Shown here in pieces: positions 21,831 through 34,684 of a stretch of 64,000 nucleotides of DNA. Origin of the DNA: Plutella xylostella (lineage: Eukaryota; Arthropoda; Insecta; Lepidoptera; Plutellidae); contig NC_064010.1 in assembly GCF_932276165.1 (NCBI RefSeq), positions 4,588,001 through 4,652,000 on the forward strand. Reading direction: 5' to 3'. Position numbers and translations under genes: made by a program. The notes beneath the pieces were generated by a model, which was given only the letters and a program-made list of their open reading frames with translations, did no database searches and was not told the origin of the DNA. Each line of letters opens with the position of its first letter. Position 1 is the stretch's first letter.

Positions 21831-22726
21831 GTGTTTTTGAAGTCTAAAACTGAAACTAAACTATGTCTAATGCAATAATAGTGGTCTTCAGGTTAATTTC
21901 AGACACCATATACAGGGTGTTAAAATTAATGTGTTTGATCTCAATCAATCGAATGTGTAAGGAAGCGATAAGTACTATTGATATGCAATCCCCCGATAGC
22001 AAACTAAAGTTATTACTTAAAGGCACTTAGACATATCTTAACTTAGTTAATAAATTACTACAGGCCAGAGAAGATTGGCTTTCAGTGTAATGTTTGTGAA
22101 TATAGAAACGATTTGTACACTTAATTTTGCTATATCTACTTGGTTCGCAACATTATGTTTTATTATAATGCTGTCCTTTAGCTAACATAGCGGTTTTTTA
22201 ATCTATTTTTGAGAAATAGACAAATAGTGAGATGAAATTTTCAGATTATAGCAAACATGTTTTAGTAATTTATGAATCATGGTAAAAAATTGGTGGGTAC
22301 TGTAACTAAATTTTTACGTATATTTTAGAGTAAATGGATAGACAAGATAAAAAAATATATGTAGCGAACCAAGTAAATATGTTTTCCAACTGTACTCATG
22401 GTAAATTACCAAATCTTCATTCCTCATCTTTCAATCTTGCATTTACTATTCCATCATGTCAAATCTGGACCGAGTATAAACATACCCATCCAGTGTGCGT
22501 TATTAGAATCATTCAAAACACACCTTTACTTCTCTAAGCCCACCACTCGGCCAATCGGAAACGCGGATATCAAACTGTAACTGTCATTTGCTCTTTTATG
22601 ATTGGCCGATTTAACAGCCTTCTCTGGTTGGCTGATTAAACGGCCTTATCTGATTGGCTCAGACAGCAGTTATCCACCCCGTTTCTCTTACCGTTATAAC
22701 TGTTCTTATATTCTGTTCATCACATA

Positions 22727-25700
22727 TTACGTTCGTTTCTGTCGCGACAGCCTAGTGGGTCGCGCTGGGGAGGTGACTGATTGTAACATCTCCGCTAGTT
22801 GGACATCGATGCGGGGCTTTTGCAGTCTCTTGCCGGATCTTGTGCGGAATTTCGCAGATTCTGTCGCCACTAGGTTCGGCGTCAGCGACTTTATGCATCT
22901 GTGGAGGAGAAAGGTTTAGGTAAGTTACATACATTTAAAACTTGCATGTCTTATAATGGTTAGGGTTTGGAGGGTTAGGCATTGATGATCCCATATCTTT
23001 TGAGTCATATTTACTCCGAGTTTTTATAATTACATGTAAGACAATATTTATTGATATCTATCCTGAGACATTCGGCTCAAACTATCCGCTCTGAGGTCCT
23101 TACAATACGACAATAACGGTCTGAAATCTAATTCAGGTAAATAGTACCTTAATTATACGAGTCTGGAATGTGCTATGACGTAAACATGTAGACAAAGTCT
23201 AATTTAGCTACGTATAAAATAAAAGGTATGAGACTTGTGACGTATGTTGGAGATAGCATTACATACATTTATGGAATGCAGCATACTACGTCACATGCTA
23301 CAACTATCGCTATCTGACTCACCTGGCAGCCTCCTGCAGGCGTCGCTCCAGCAGTTCATTCTTCAGCTTGGCCACCGCCAGCTCCCTCCTCAACGCCGCC
23401 TTGCTCTTGTTGTCTCTGGCGTGCACTAGAGGGTGCTTACTTACCGACTTACCGACTTACTGAATGACTCATTGAGTGTATGATTGATTCATTGAGTGAC
23501 AGAATGATCCGTTGACTGTATGACTCACAAAGCAGCATCTTTTAGCTCGTTTGTCTTATGAATGATCCTGCTGTCTTACTGATTGACTTACTAACTAGCT
23601 GTTTGGCTCACCTAGGACCTTCTTTTGGCTCGTTTTTCTTATGACTAACCAATCTATGTTACTGGTTGGCTCTTTAAGTAACTGATTCATTAACTAATTC
23701 TCTGACTGACTCACCGTGCGGCCTCCTGCAGGCGTCGCTCCAGCAGTTCATTCTTCAGCTTGGCCGCCGCCAGCTCCCTCCTCAACGCCGCCTTGCTCTT
23801 GTTGTCTCTGGCGTGCACTAGGGGGTGCTTGCGGAGGCGGCTCGCTGAGGGGCGTTGGGTAGGGTCGGGGTCTACCATTTTCTGTAGAAGGCAAGTGGAA
23901 TGTTAGTTAATGGGGGATAAATAGGGTGTGTAATGGGGCGAGTGGGGTGTTATGAGGGATGCGAAATTATTATGTATAGTGACAGATGCCGCATGGAAGA
24001 GGAGCACCTGAAAATCGAGGAAACTGAAAGTCTATGTTTACATAAAATAAAGACAAACAGTATTCAAATATGACTTCTTGTCTTACATACCATTAAATGA
24101 GAAGAAAATTTTGAATTTAGAGTAAAAGTAAATAGGTAAGTATTTGTTTCTTCTAATGTCCATAAAAGGAGGATTCATCTGTCTAATCCTTTCACGGTGA
24201 CAAAACCCTAGCCACAAGAGGCTAAATCTTGTGTTTGTTACCGGTATGATAAGAAGATTAGTTACTTTTGAATAAATTGGCATCTTAAATAAAACCTTGA
24301 GCAGCTGGTTGAACTATCTGGACAGCTACGGCTGGTTTGCCTTATCTGATTGTTGTTTATATCTTTAATAATGTATAATAAGCGTTATCTCAGGCTCTGC
24401 CTAGTTTGGGGTCGGATGGCCGTGTGTGAGTTGTCCCCACATATTTTATTATTATTATCATACCTTCAACAGCTGATTGAACTCTCTGGACAGTCTCGGC
24501 AGGTCGGGCAGCTTGCCGTCGCGGATGTCGTGCCACTGCTGCCCGTTCTTAGACCCTACCCTACCCTACATTCCCTAGTAGTCAAGTGATACCTTCTTCT
24601 TATCTCCCCGCCTCTTGTAACTTACACTAGTTCTGATGGTTACCTTGGCTTTTCCCGCGAACTTACTTCGCCATAATAGGTTTTCACGATAAAAAACCGC
24701 ACCGTCGTTGTTTAATTTTAAATACATAGATACAGACAGACGTGGAAAGCGACTTTTGGTATAGAATATTAGGCAGTAACTGTGTGTTTAACTTTCGTTG
24801 AGCTTTCTCTCATTCTATACCTAGTGCCTGCAGTCGGATGGCCGTGTGTGAGTTGTCCTCATATTATTATTACCTTGAGCAGCTGGTTGAACTCTCTAGA
24901 CAGTCTCGGCAGGTCGGGCAGCTTGCCGTCGCGGATGTCGTGCCACTGCTGCCCGTTCTTGGGCAGGGGGCCGCCGCCGCCCGCCTCGAATAGGGTTAAA
25001 CCTGCGGAATAAACATATATTAGTAATTGTACATAATAACCATTTTAGCTCATAATTAGCCCTATTGATTAATAAAAAAAAATATTTTTAAGCCTGGCTT
25101 GATGTAGGATGGTGTGTCATGCTATTGTATTATTTCCACACATGAAATCGTCTCAATAAATGCATTCAGAGTATTTAGATTAGATGACGATTAAAGCCGA
25201 TGACATAATGTAGTGGGTGATAAGTCGTTATTGGAAGTGGTGGTCGATGATAATGCCATTTATATTCAACTAGTGACTCGCCCCGACTTCGCACGAGAGC
25301 AATGCTGATGAAATAAACTATAGAAAAACTGTGATGCTATCATACATAAGCCTTCCTCTTGAATCACTCTATCTAATTAAAAAACCGCATCAAAACCTGT
25401 TGCGTAGTTTCAAAGATTTAAGCGTACAAAGGAAAAAAGAAACTGACTTTGTTTTTATACTATGTAGTGAAGTGATGATAAATATGACATAAAAACTCAC
25501 CAAAAGCAAATATATCCGCCTTCGTGAGATGCGTGAAGTCCTCTTGCAGCACCTCCTTGGGCAGGTAGCGGCAGTCGCCCTCCTCCACGCGCGGCGCGGA
25601 CACACACGTCACGTGACCGAGATCACCTGTGATTATATTTATGTTTATTTGGGGTAGTACAATTATTGTGATTGTTAGTTAGTGAGGAATGTAAAAAAGT

Positions 25701-28700
25701 GCTGTGTTCGTCGTCAGATGTTGGCCGGTTTGACGCCCACTGGACTACCACTAGCTACCACTAGCGCATTATGCTGAGTTGGGATTGGGACACTTTTTGA
25801 CACCAACAACCCGCATTTTTTACCAATCTTATACGTATATGAAGGTAGGCGCCGTTTTCACGTCCATTGCATTACCGCTTTGTGGTGAGTTGGGACACCT
25901 TTTCCATATTTTTTTTTTGTATAGCATTTTGCTGAGTAGGGAACCTTTTTCCTCTTTTTTTGTTTATTTACTCACCAATCTTATAAGTATGCGTGGTCGG
26001 TATCCTGTCATCATCATATCCGTCATCAGAGTCCAGTGCCGCGCCCTCACGTCCGCAGATGAAGATATTGGCCGGTTTGACGTCCATGTGGACCAGGCCC
26101 AGGCTGTGGATGTAGCTGTGGGGGGGAAACGGGGTTGTGTTAGTTAATTGTACAGTTTGTTTAGTTTATTAACATATTATTTTTGTATTGGTGGTATTTC
26201 AAGGTGGTGATTTGATTGGGTAGTTGTAATCATCGACACACCGCTTTTTTTATAAATAATCAAAATTTGATTTATTTGATTATTTATTTATTCAGAACTA
26301 TATACAATTTGACTTAAAACTAAACACCGCCAAACTACAAGGTAGTTTATTGGCAGTACATGCTCTCTTTAACTAATTCTTTTACTTACATGTGACTGTG
26401 ACTTATAACTAACATGCAACAGATAAATTTAATTTAACAATAAAAAAATAAAGAACTATGGTAGGCGGGTATGGTGCCTGCATTCAGCACAATAGGTAGT
26501 ATAGGTAGGTACATACATACACCACGCCCGTCCACTTTTACTCAGACCAATAGGTTACGCATTCAAGTGGGTCTACAAGTTAGGTAGGTAACTATAATAC
26601 ATTATTCTGGTTTGCAAGTAAATAGTTATTGATCTTCATCTTAAAGACATTCTTAGAGAAAGATCCGTTTCTAATTTCATTTGGTAGGTTATTGAGAATT
26701 TTCGGTACGGTACGATATGTTGCCTTTCATGAACGTTTTGACCAGTTTGACCAAACGTTGACCAGATTGTCCAGTGACTCCAAATCACCAGCGACACTAC
26801 ACTATCTTCCTAACTCATTTTCGACACGTTTCACAAAAGTTGACTAGATTGACCAGTTTGTCCACTTACTCCAGTCCATCGGCCACGTGCTGGAGCAGCA
26901 GCCGCAGCTCGGGCTCGGGCAGCGGCGCGGCCTCGAGGCGCTGCTGCAGCGAGCCGCCGTCGCAGTACTCGTTCTGGATGATCATGTGGTCGTCCTCCGC
27001 CCATGCTGAGTAGTATCTGTTTTTGGGTAGAGGTGGGATGTTAGTTACAACTGTTACAAGTAAATAAAGAAAGGTTGCCTGGTAAAGATTGCTGTAAACA
27101 ATAGGGGCTTTTTTTTACTAATATAAAAATAGTAATTTTCCATCCAACCAAACTGTTTGCGTTGGGTGGGGTACACATACATATCACAGGATCACAGCAA
27201 CACCTCTGTCACAAACTTACAACACATAGGTAAACTATGCGAAGCATAATTTGGATGTCCCACTCTAATATACTATACGGTCTACGAGTATGCTAATAAA
27301 ATTCTACTCCCAAAGCCATTTTGATATTCGCGGCTGGGGACCAACAGTTTGCGTTTGTGTGGCGCGCATATATCTTTGGCTGACTGTACACTCTCTTTTC
27401 ACAAACTTTCTCACTAATAAGCATCAAACTGTTTGCTCTAGAGCGGCGCACTCATCTCTCTAACAAAGAGCCCCATAAAAACGGATAGTAGTTTGTAAAA
27501 AAATTACGTTCATAAGAAAAAAAATATTTATACGATGAATAAATACATTTGACATTGACTTTCTACCCGCCTATACTAGACACCTACCTCACTACATGTG
27601 CGTGTTTCCCCAGCGCAGCATGAGCGTGCACCTCACTGAGCGCGGCCCTCTCCGCCGCCGACCCCGCCACGGGCCGCAGGGACCGCTTCACAGCGTACAC
27701 ACAGCCGTCCAGCCTATATGTAGCTATATGTAGCTTGTATACCGCTTTCTCATACAGAATACACTATCTATAGGTGGACGATCGAATGGTGTAAGCGTTA
27801 GAGACCCTGACTGCTACGCCGAAGATCCCGGGTTCGATACCCGGCGTTTATAGACAGCTGTCTTAAAGCGCCGCTGCACGGGTTTGTTACCGACGTAGAT
27901 AAACGTCACAATATCGCGAGTCGCCATAAAAACGGTGCTGTGATTTGTGGATCGTGCATTAAACGAGTTTATCGAACTTTTACTAGTCCTTCGAGCCTGA
28001 TTTTAGTGATTTTTGTGTGCATTACGTCCAAATTGACTACTCTAGAGCGGCGCAAACACCTCTAAAGCCTCCAAGACCAGTGCGACTCACTCACCTGACG
28101 ACGTGTGCATGTTTCCCCAGCGCAGCATGAGCGTGCACCTCACTGAGCGCGGCCCTCTCCGCCGCCGACCCCGCCACGGGCCGCAGCGAGCGTTTGACAG
28201 CGTACACACAGCCGTCGAGACGGTTGAGAGAGCGGGTGACTCGGCCGAACTCGCCCGTGCCTATGACGCCGAGGTCGACGAACTCGACGTTGTAGCGGGA
28301 TATGTTGGACTCCTGGTGGAGGGTAAAAAATAGGTTATTATAATATAAAATCGATTTTATTCGATATAAAATGAATACATTCTTAAGAAAGTCAACTAAA
28401 AACTACAACCCATTCGGAAAGAAAAAGCACGACATGTTGCATTCGTGGAAGGTTAGTTGTTAGTTGTGTTCGTTATTTATTACAGATTACAGACAAACGT
28501 AACGAATAAAGCTCTAGACATAAGTGGCATTTAGCAGTGATACATAAAATAGGCCCTAGGAGTCTAAGATCCTATAAAGATGTTACTGAATTGCGATCGA
28601 ATCCTGCCTCATGTAGGTACAAAGGAGTTGTTTGGAATGTAAATATGTATACCATTGCCTTCATAATGAAGCAAATCATCGAGGTAAAATATGCACATCT

Positions 28701-31700
28701 CAATTTGTAAAAACAAATTTGGTATACAGTAAGCTGATTTCTAGATACATAAGCTACTTTTTATGCCGGAATTCTCACAGGAAAATTCAGTGGCTACCTC
28801 TAGTAGAATAGATAACCCAACTCACTCGTAATCTCTTAGCGGGTTGCTCAGGCGTGGCGTCGCCCCAACCAGTTGGCGTTTTGGACAGAGCTCGCTTCTT
28901 CTTGTTCAATGCTTGACCTGTAATGTAAATATATAAAAATAAAGTTATTATTACATAAGGATAAAGAAACAACAAAGATTTGGCGTTCATCTCTTGATTA
29001 CGATAAGGTAGGAGTATAGTGTTATAAGAACTAAGGTTACCAACATAGCTTATAAAATGTGCAAGTTGAAATGGCAGGGGGCCGGTCATATCTACCGAAA
29101 GACCATAGTCAAGTAAACGTAGCGTCGGGCACCTCATATAGGTAGCTAGTGGCTGGATAAGGAAGGCCGAGCACAGACTGTTGTTGCAATCTTTGCGAGA
29201 GGCCAATGTTCAGCAGTGGACACTGAACAATTACTGAAGGAGATGATGAACAAGCTGTCTTCTTTTGCTTTTTATTATAAGACCATCAGTTTACTACAAT
29301 TAACGCCATTTATCGCCTATTCCACGTACCGTCAGGTGTAAAGGGGTTGATATTGGCTATGGGCCTCCTCTGTGTCCTGGAGTCGTCTAATGGGTCGTCG
29401 GGGGGCAGGCTGCCTAGAGCTCAATCATCTTACTCTAATATTTACGTCCATATGTCCATTTTATTAACTCTATCTACTCTATTACAGTTTCCTATCAACA
29501 ACGCCATCTACCGGCTCAACTTTTAACTACAAAGAACGCCATCTATCGCCTATCCCACATACCGTCAGGTGTGAAGGGGTTGATGTTGGCAATAGGCTTC
29601 CGCTGGGTCCTGGAGTCGTCTAACGGGTCGTCGGGGGGCAGGCTGCCGAGCGCGCTGTCTTTATTATACTCTAGTATACATTTACGCCCATATATGTCCA
29701 TTATACTAACTCTATTACCGTTTCCTATCAACAACGCCATCTACCGGCTCTGCTCTTTACTACAAACAACGCCATCTATTGCCAAACCCACGTACCGTCA
29801 GGTGTGAAGGGGTTGATGTTGGCAATGGGCCTCCGCTGGGTCCTCGAGTCGTCTAGAGGGTCGTCGGGGGGCAGGCTGCCTACAGCGCACTGATCTTACT
29901 CTAATATTTACATCCATATGCCCATAATATTGACTCTATTATAGTTTCCTATCAACAGCGCCATCTACCGGCTCTACTCTTTACTATAAACAACGCCATC
30001 TATCGCCAATCCCACGTACCGTCAGGTGTGAAGGGGTTGATGTTGGCAATAGGCCTCCGCTGAGTCCGGGAGTCGTCTAGCGGGTCGTCGGGGGGCAGGC
30101 TGCCGAGCGCGCTGTCGTCCGACGGCGGGTGCAAGTGGTGGCTGGAGCCGGACATGCCTGCGGAGGAGGGTGGGTTAGTAGGGTAGGTGCTGAGTGGGGG
30201 CCTTTTTTAAGTGTACAAATATTTTTGTGATTTTATTGTTTCATTCTCAGTGCTGCTCTAAGGTTTGTCACCATGGCGAGAGGGTTAGCAAGTCATATTA
30301 ATGACACTTGCTATGAATATTGTTTGATTATTATAATAATGTAGGGTGTAGATGTAGCAACAGTCTGGGGCAAAGACACCTGAGAGGTGTCAGCTTCCTA
30401 TTAGTCCTATTACTAATGTGTTGGTAAGGCGGCAGTTCATTAAGTCACGAAAGGGTCCTTAGTACTTCACTAGACGTTTTATGTATGTAAAGTCTAGGGC
30501 CAAGAAACCCATCTCATAGCAATAATGCTACCTTAGAGTGGTCAGGTTTCTCTGCACTAGACTATACCTACTTTGTTTCTCTACTCACCAGAGTAGGTCA
30601 AGTCTAGATGGCCAAGAACCTTAGAGTGGTCAGGTTTCTCTTCCTCAGGCTATACCAGCTGGACATAATTATTTACTCACCAGAGGGCGCGGACAGCTTG
30701 GGCGGGAACAGCCTGGAGCGCGGCGGGTGGTGCGACGGCGTGGAGCACTTCTCCAGCAGGGTCTTCGGCGTGTGAGGGCTGTCGAACAGTCTGGAAGGAG
30801 GTGAGAGGTCAGGTTAGAATGGACGGTTTTACGTAAGGAGGTCACGTTAAAATGGTGACAATAATATGTTGGTCAGCTTAAAGCAAATAAAATACGTTTT
30901 TTAATGTCTTATCGTGTTCAGAATCATCAGCTGTATCTACCATTTCCCGCTCCAACGCAATCAAGTTAACACCCTGTATAATATTTGACCCGACCGGGAA
31001 TCGAACCCGGGACCTTCGGCATAGCAGTCAGTTTTTGGTATTCAGGGGTACTGCGTAGTAAAAGTAAAGGGTGAGATATCACTACATTTACATTTACTAT
31101 AGGCTACCTATGTTGGCTGGTTTCAATATCATTAAGGCGTAATGTATATCCGTTGATAGAGAAAAGATGCACCGTTCAAAATACTGAAAAATCTACGGCC
31201 GTTCATATAAAATTCACGCAAAAAATTATTACCGCCTAAGTGCAATGCAATCAGGGCACCCATTCAGACACCATTTTCTTTAGCCTATTGATTTGATACA
31301 TGAATGGAGTATAACTAGAGCTTTCTCGCTGTGAAGCGGCGAATCTTCGAATGAATAAATGGGCAGTTTATACGTTTGACAAGGTAATAAAGTGACATAA
31401 ACGTACATGAAGATTTACAACCATAACAAACCAATTTATAAATAAAACGCTAAAGAAAGCAGCATAACCGACCATAGCGCCGCTACCGACAATAGGACGA
31501 AACGACACAATAGGATATGTCTTCCTGAAAACAAGTTTGGTCAAAACCTGTTCATCCGACACAGCACGTGTTTGCACACGCTCGCGAATATTGTTTACGA
31601 CGACGACGAGAAATACGTTAAACGGCATTCCGTGAAAATGTGTCACCGGTTTTCGTTAAAAAACTGGATATTATTATGTGCCAATTTTGGTGCAGCCGTT

Positions 31701-34684
31701 TCACTTTCGACATTTCGTCAATATGTCAATGTATGTAAGTAGGTGCGACTACGGTCAGCATCGTTAGTAGCTATACAGGATGTTGCAAAAGTGGTATGTA
31801 CTAAGCTAAGGAGCTACTACTAGTACCTACCTACCTGCGTAATTAAATTAATTTGTCAATCTTAAAATCAGGACTGTTATTGTACAGGCCTGTGATGTAA
31901 TTTATTGGTGTCCTAAATATTATGATATTACTAGGTAATATGTATAATAAATAATAAACATTTCTTTTCTCTCATTCCAGTAAAACACACACATTACAAA
32001 ATCCTGCTCTACACACCTACACACACATACAAACTCAAGTCCTATTCACATGTGAACACCTGAATTTGTACACATGTCTCACAAAAAATATGCACAATAA
32101 GACCTTTTCCTTGGGCAACTCCTTGGAAAGCAACCTGACTAATATCAACCTTACATATAGCAGAATAAGGGAGTTTTTTAAGCAGCTAGATAGATGCAAA
32201 ATTCATAAAAACATTTTAGTCTCTATTTAATATGGAATGAGGTTGACAATGGTTTGTCTACAGTTTGGCATTCTAAATTTGAACTACACTTTATTTTTAG
32301 ACCAATTTACAGACTCTTTCATTGGAAAATGCACTTTGTTGTGTTGTTGCAAGGTGTTATCTCCAATGGCAGTTACTTTTTTTTACTAACAGATTATTGT
32401 ACTTTTTATTGGGATGATCTCATAGCATTTTTTGTCTGTGTAGGTGTGCTGTAGTATTTTTTTTTAAGTCTATCAGCTGCTCGAACATATGTTTGGTTGT
32501 TATTGTGTTTGCTAACTGTTGTTTAACTGATTTCTTGGTATTTTTACTGGGACTGACTTTGAAAAATACCTTTTCAAACTGCCACAGGAATGCACTGCCT
32601 TTCTAAATAATTTTCTCCTACCAAAAGTATTCTGATTCACTAGCAGGGTGTCCATGAGAGCATGGATCAAACAAAATATGTTGGACTTACTTTATAGACA
32701 CCATGTATAAGCTTCAAATGTCTAAATTATTATGAAAAAGTCTAGTTACGAGGTAGTAAAAAAATTAATAATAAGACTTAGGATAGTTAACTGTATGTTG
32801 TGGATATTCTTACAGCAAAGATTACCTGAACATTATCAATGGGTTGGGACCTGGCATGAGTTAAGTATACTTGTTTCGACCTGTTTGAACCTGCTGTTAT
32901 GGGTATAAAAACAGTTTTTCTAAAATCTCATATTCTAAATTGGCAGATTCTGAACAGTTCATCAACAGTCAATTGTCCTGTCAATAAAATGACACTTCAC
33001 ATAATCACAGGACAAAAGACTGATGATGAATGATTCAGAATCTGTCACTTTACTATCTGAGATTAAAAATCAGACAATAGTTCAAACTTTGATGGAGATG
33101 AAGGGAGACTTATTACTAATATCACTCTACAGGCTTGAGACCAGTGAGACATTGATAACTAGCAGGTCATTGTTTCAACTTAGTATACAAGGTATACCTA
33201 TCTAGGGTCTACTTTGTGCAGTTACAGGGTTCATCAACTGCTAGATAAAAAATAAATGAAATACAATCACTGAAATATGTGTTTGTGCATTGATAACTTA
33301 GCCAGTAAATTACTGTTATGGGTTAAAATCTCTAAACAATATGCACTGATGAGTTATTTTGAATTTATGTAAAATATTGCTGTTTACTTTATTGTTAACT
33401 AAAACATTGTGAGGATACCTACCTATAAATCTAGATGTGTGAATCCAACCCACAGTGGAAATAGTCCAAGCTAAGGAAGGGAGTTAAGACCTTTGGGATA
33501 TGCTCAATGTTTGATATCCGGAGTGATTCAGGTGCAGATACAGAGAATAGATTATTTAAATTGAAAAATCCTGTAGGTTGGCTGGTAGAAAATGCTTTTA
33601 GCATTAAGTCCACCTTTTGTACACTTATGTTATATTTGTGCAATAAAGTATTAAATAAATAAAAATAAATAATTAACATCCAACCCACACTGGGCCTGCA
33701 TGGTGGATTAGGACTAAACAATCTTCCTTCATTAGAAGGAGACCCGTGCCCCAGCAGTGGGAATGTTATAGGTTGTTATGATGAAGGTAATTCATTCAAA
33801 CCATTTCTCATCCTTTACAGGGTTTGCCCCAGACTCCTCGGATGAGTAGTGGGAATGAAGAAGAAGAAGACAGGGTCACAGGAAGTTTGTCGTAAGCCTA
33901 TATCCATAGTACAATCCACTCTAAGGTTACCGTCCTACCCGAGAGGAGCTTTGCAACAATAGTGTAAAAGAAATCTGATCTGTTCAGTGCTATGCTATGC
34001 GGGCCAATGAATGTGGATATCAAATGCATCCATTTCATTGTAGCATACCAAATATTGGGTGGAAGCTAAATAGGAATTCATCAAAGGGCTTGCTTCAGTC
34101 AGTGTAGTCAGAAAGAGGGCTATACTAGTTAATATCAAACAAAAATTTATCTCTGGTCTCACTGCAATTGATACCGTTAAGTAAAACATACATTATTTAC
34201 ATAAATTTACCAAATTGCAGTCCCAAAGCCAAGCTATCACATGATTTATTGAAGGCCACAGAAAGTGGTAAAAAGCATAACAACAACACACATAAATTTG
34301 TATAAATAAACGGGAATTTCAATTCGTTTTCTAGAAAGTGCTGTTTAAAACTGGTTCTAGGCTTACAGTTAGATACAGATTACATTAGACGTGGTATTTA
34401 GCTCAAAATAGTAGGATTAGCAGAGAAAGTACTTACTTCAACGCTCGGACTCTCTTGTAGGGAGGACTGATGGGCACGGGCGCCGGTGAGGCGTCCCTGA
34501 TGCCGTCGTCATCATCTATATGTGTAAAATCCAATTTCCGTGGAACTATAGCTGGTATTGGACTTAAATTTTCGGAAAATATATTGAAAGAGTCTGACAT
34601 TTCACAGCCTGATGTTTCGACGGACAATTCCGACGAGTTATGTTTATTAGCGTAGTTAGGTTTCGATCTATACCACTCCGTCAT
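22727..34684 (-). CDS. wee1: Wee1-family inhibitory kinase of Cdk1, complete
   Basis: Exons in coding order: 34684-34437, 30790-30681, 30157-30020, 28917-28826, 28312-28095, 27016-26870, 26115-25976, 25626-25501, 25001-24874, 23881-23715 and 22898-22727. Together they make a 1686 nt frame of 561 residues; every junction has GT/AG and correct phase. Wee1 phosphorylates the inhibitory Tyr of Cdk1 and restrains entry into mitosis in the nucleus. Visible features: an N-terminal regulatory region with SPPYKRVRALKLF followed by DSPHTPKTLLEK and NINPFTPDG, P-loop GTGEFG (about residues 213-218), catalytic lysine in VYAVKRS (about 235), YYSAWAEDDHM, catalytic loop HMDVKPANIF (about 327-336), and DLG in place of DFG, as is usual for Wee1. 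The first ATG is taken at 34684; upstream in-frame codons have only GTG. Exons 3, 5, 7, 9 and 10 have partial copies in the following introns. Confidence 0.96.
23323..23438 (-). pseudogene. Partial copy of Wee1 exon 10 (3' part and donor)
   Basis: It matches the last 116 or so bases of exon 10 and keeps the GTGAGT donor, but lacks the exon's 5' part and acceptor. It differs by four synonymous changes and one replacement (Ala to Val). It lies downstream of the real exon in the same intron. Confidence 0.85.
23440..23710. repeat. Degenerate TGACT/GAATGA-rich simple sequence
   Basis: The intron between exon 10 and its copy consists mostly of short phrases such as TTACCGACTTACCGACTTAC and CATTGAGTGTATGATTGATT. 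No gene. Confidence 0.6.
24295..24330 (-). pseudogene. Short second copy of the Wee1 exon 9 end
   Basis: About 36 bases matching the end of exon 9, with a GT at the donor position and several changes. Confidence 0.6.
24464..24550 (-). pseudogene. Partial copy of Wee1 exon 9 (3' part and donor)
   Basis: It matches the last 87 bases of exon 9 with three synonymous changes and none that alter the protein, followed by a GTATGA donor. The 5' part is replaced by CCCTACCCTACCC-like sequence. Confidence 0.85.
25262..25490 (+). mobile_element. Dispersed lepidopteran retroposon tail
   Basis: It contains the phrases GACTCGCCCCGACTTCGCAC, AACCGCATCAAAACCTGTTG, CGTAGTTTCAAAGATTTAAG and TTTGTTTTTATACTATGTAG. 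This arrangement is common in Lepidoptera. A related, more damaged copy is at about 24640-24770. Confidence 0.6.
25711..25747 (-). pseudogene. Short copy of part of Wee1 exon 7
   Basis: On the plus strand it reads CAGATGTTGGCCGGTTTGAC, matching the catalytic-loop part of exon 7 with small gaps. A second fragment near 25815-25835 matches the end of exon 7 (CCAATCTTATA). Confidence 0.6.
26270..26735 (-). mobile_element. LINE fragment with remnant of the RT C-terminus
   Basis: On the minus strand, about 26630-26700 translates to IRNGSFSKNVFKMKINNYLL, a typical LINE C-terminal ending, followed by a 3' UTR-like stretch towards 26270. It lies in the intron between Wee1 exons 6 and 7. Confidence 0.55.
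27598..27715 (-). pseudogene. Partial copy of Wee1 exon 5 (3' part and donor)
   Basis: It matches the last 117 bases of exon 5, the part that encodes the catalytic lysine region. I count nine or ten differences, all synonymous. It keeps a GTAGGT donor. An AG stands directly before it (27715-27714), but splicing there from exon 4 would shift the frame. Confidence 0.85.
27779..27850 (+). mobile_element. tRNA-derived SINE head
   Basis: GGTGTAAGCGTTAGAGACC is followed by a B-box-like GGGTTCGATACCC. No tRNA cloverleaf forms, so it is not called a tRNA gene. Confidence 0.5.
29050..29250 (+). mobile_element. Decayed LINE 3' end
   Basis: One frame begins LKWQGAGHIYRK, and the segment ends CAGCAGTGGACACTG and GATGATGA. 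Both are typical of lepidopteran LINE C-termini and tails. Confidence 0.6.
29330..29413 (-). pseudogene. Wee1 exon 3 copy C, possible alternative exon
   Basis: 84 bases between an AG and a GTACGT donor, in the phase of exon 3. I count nine differences from exon 3, all synonymous. Confidence 0.75.
29563..29660 (-). pseudogene. Wee1 exon 3 copy B
   Basis: It matches about 98 bases of exon 3 with three synonymous changes and one Arg-to-Lys change and has a GTATGT donor. There is no AG in the position needed for correct phase. Confidence 0.8.
29796..29879 (-). pseudogene. Wee1 exon 3 copy A, possible alternative exon
   Basis: 84 bases, flanked by AG and GTACGT. The differences I see from exon 3 are all synonymous (five). 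Its length is a multiple of three and its phase equals that of exon 3, so use in place of exon 3 would keep the frame. The pyrimidine tract before it is weak. Confidence 0.75.
30791..34436 (-). other. Wee1 intron 1, repeats only
   Basis: 3.6 kb intron. It holds a degenerate minus-strand SINE head at 30985-31035, LINE tails at 33585-33670 and 33670-33785 (the latter with CCCAGCAGTGGGAATG), and long AT-rich stretches. No exon or RNA gene seen. Confidence 0.6.
33585..33785 (+). mobile_element. Two LINE 3' tails in succession
   Basis: The first (33585-33670) carries GGTAGAAAATGCTTTTAGCA, then GTGCAATAAAG and a TAAA run. The second starts CATCCAACCCACACTGGGCC and ends GACCCGTGCCCCAGCAGTGG. Confidence 0.6.

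Larger units (their letters stand above)
18382..22726 (-). other. Wee1 3' UTR and 3' flank; no separate gene seen
   Basis: AT-rich sequence with no supported coding exons. Candidate minus-strand poly(A) signals (TTTATT on the plus strand) occur at about 20271 and 18878, but I cannot choose between them. The stretch 22548-22662 has four GATTGG/CCAAT-type motifs just after the stop codon. Confidence 0.4.
29320..30160 (-). repeat. Tandem array of Wee1 exon 3 plus adjacent intron, four units of about 235 bp
   Basis: Read on the minus strand, the complete exon 3 (30157-30020) is followed by three further units, each with the exon's 3' part, a GT donor and about 140 bases of intron. The intron parts align well (CGATAGATGGCGTTGTTT, AGCCGGTAGATGGCG, GATAGGAAAC). 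Confidence 0.9.
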
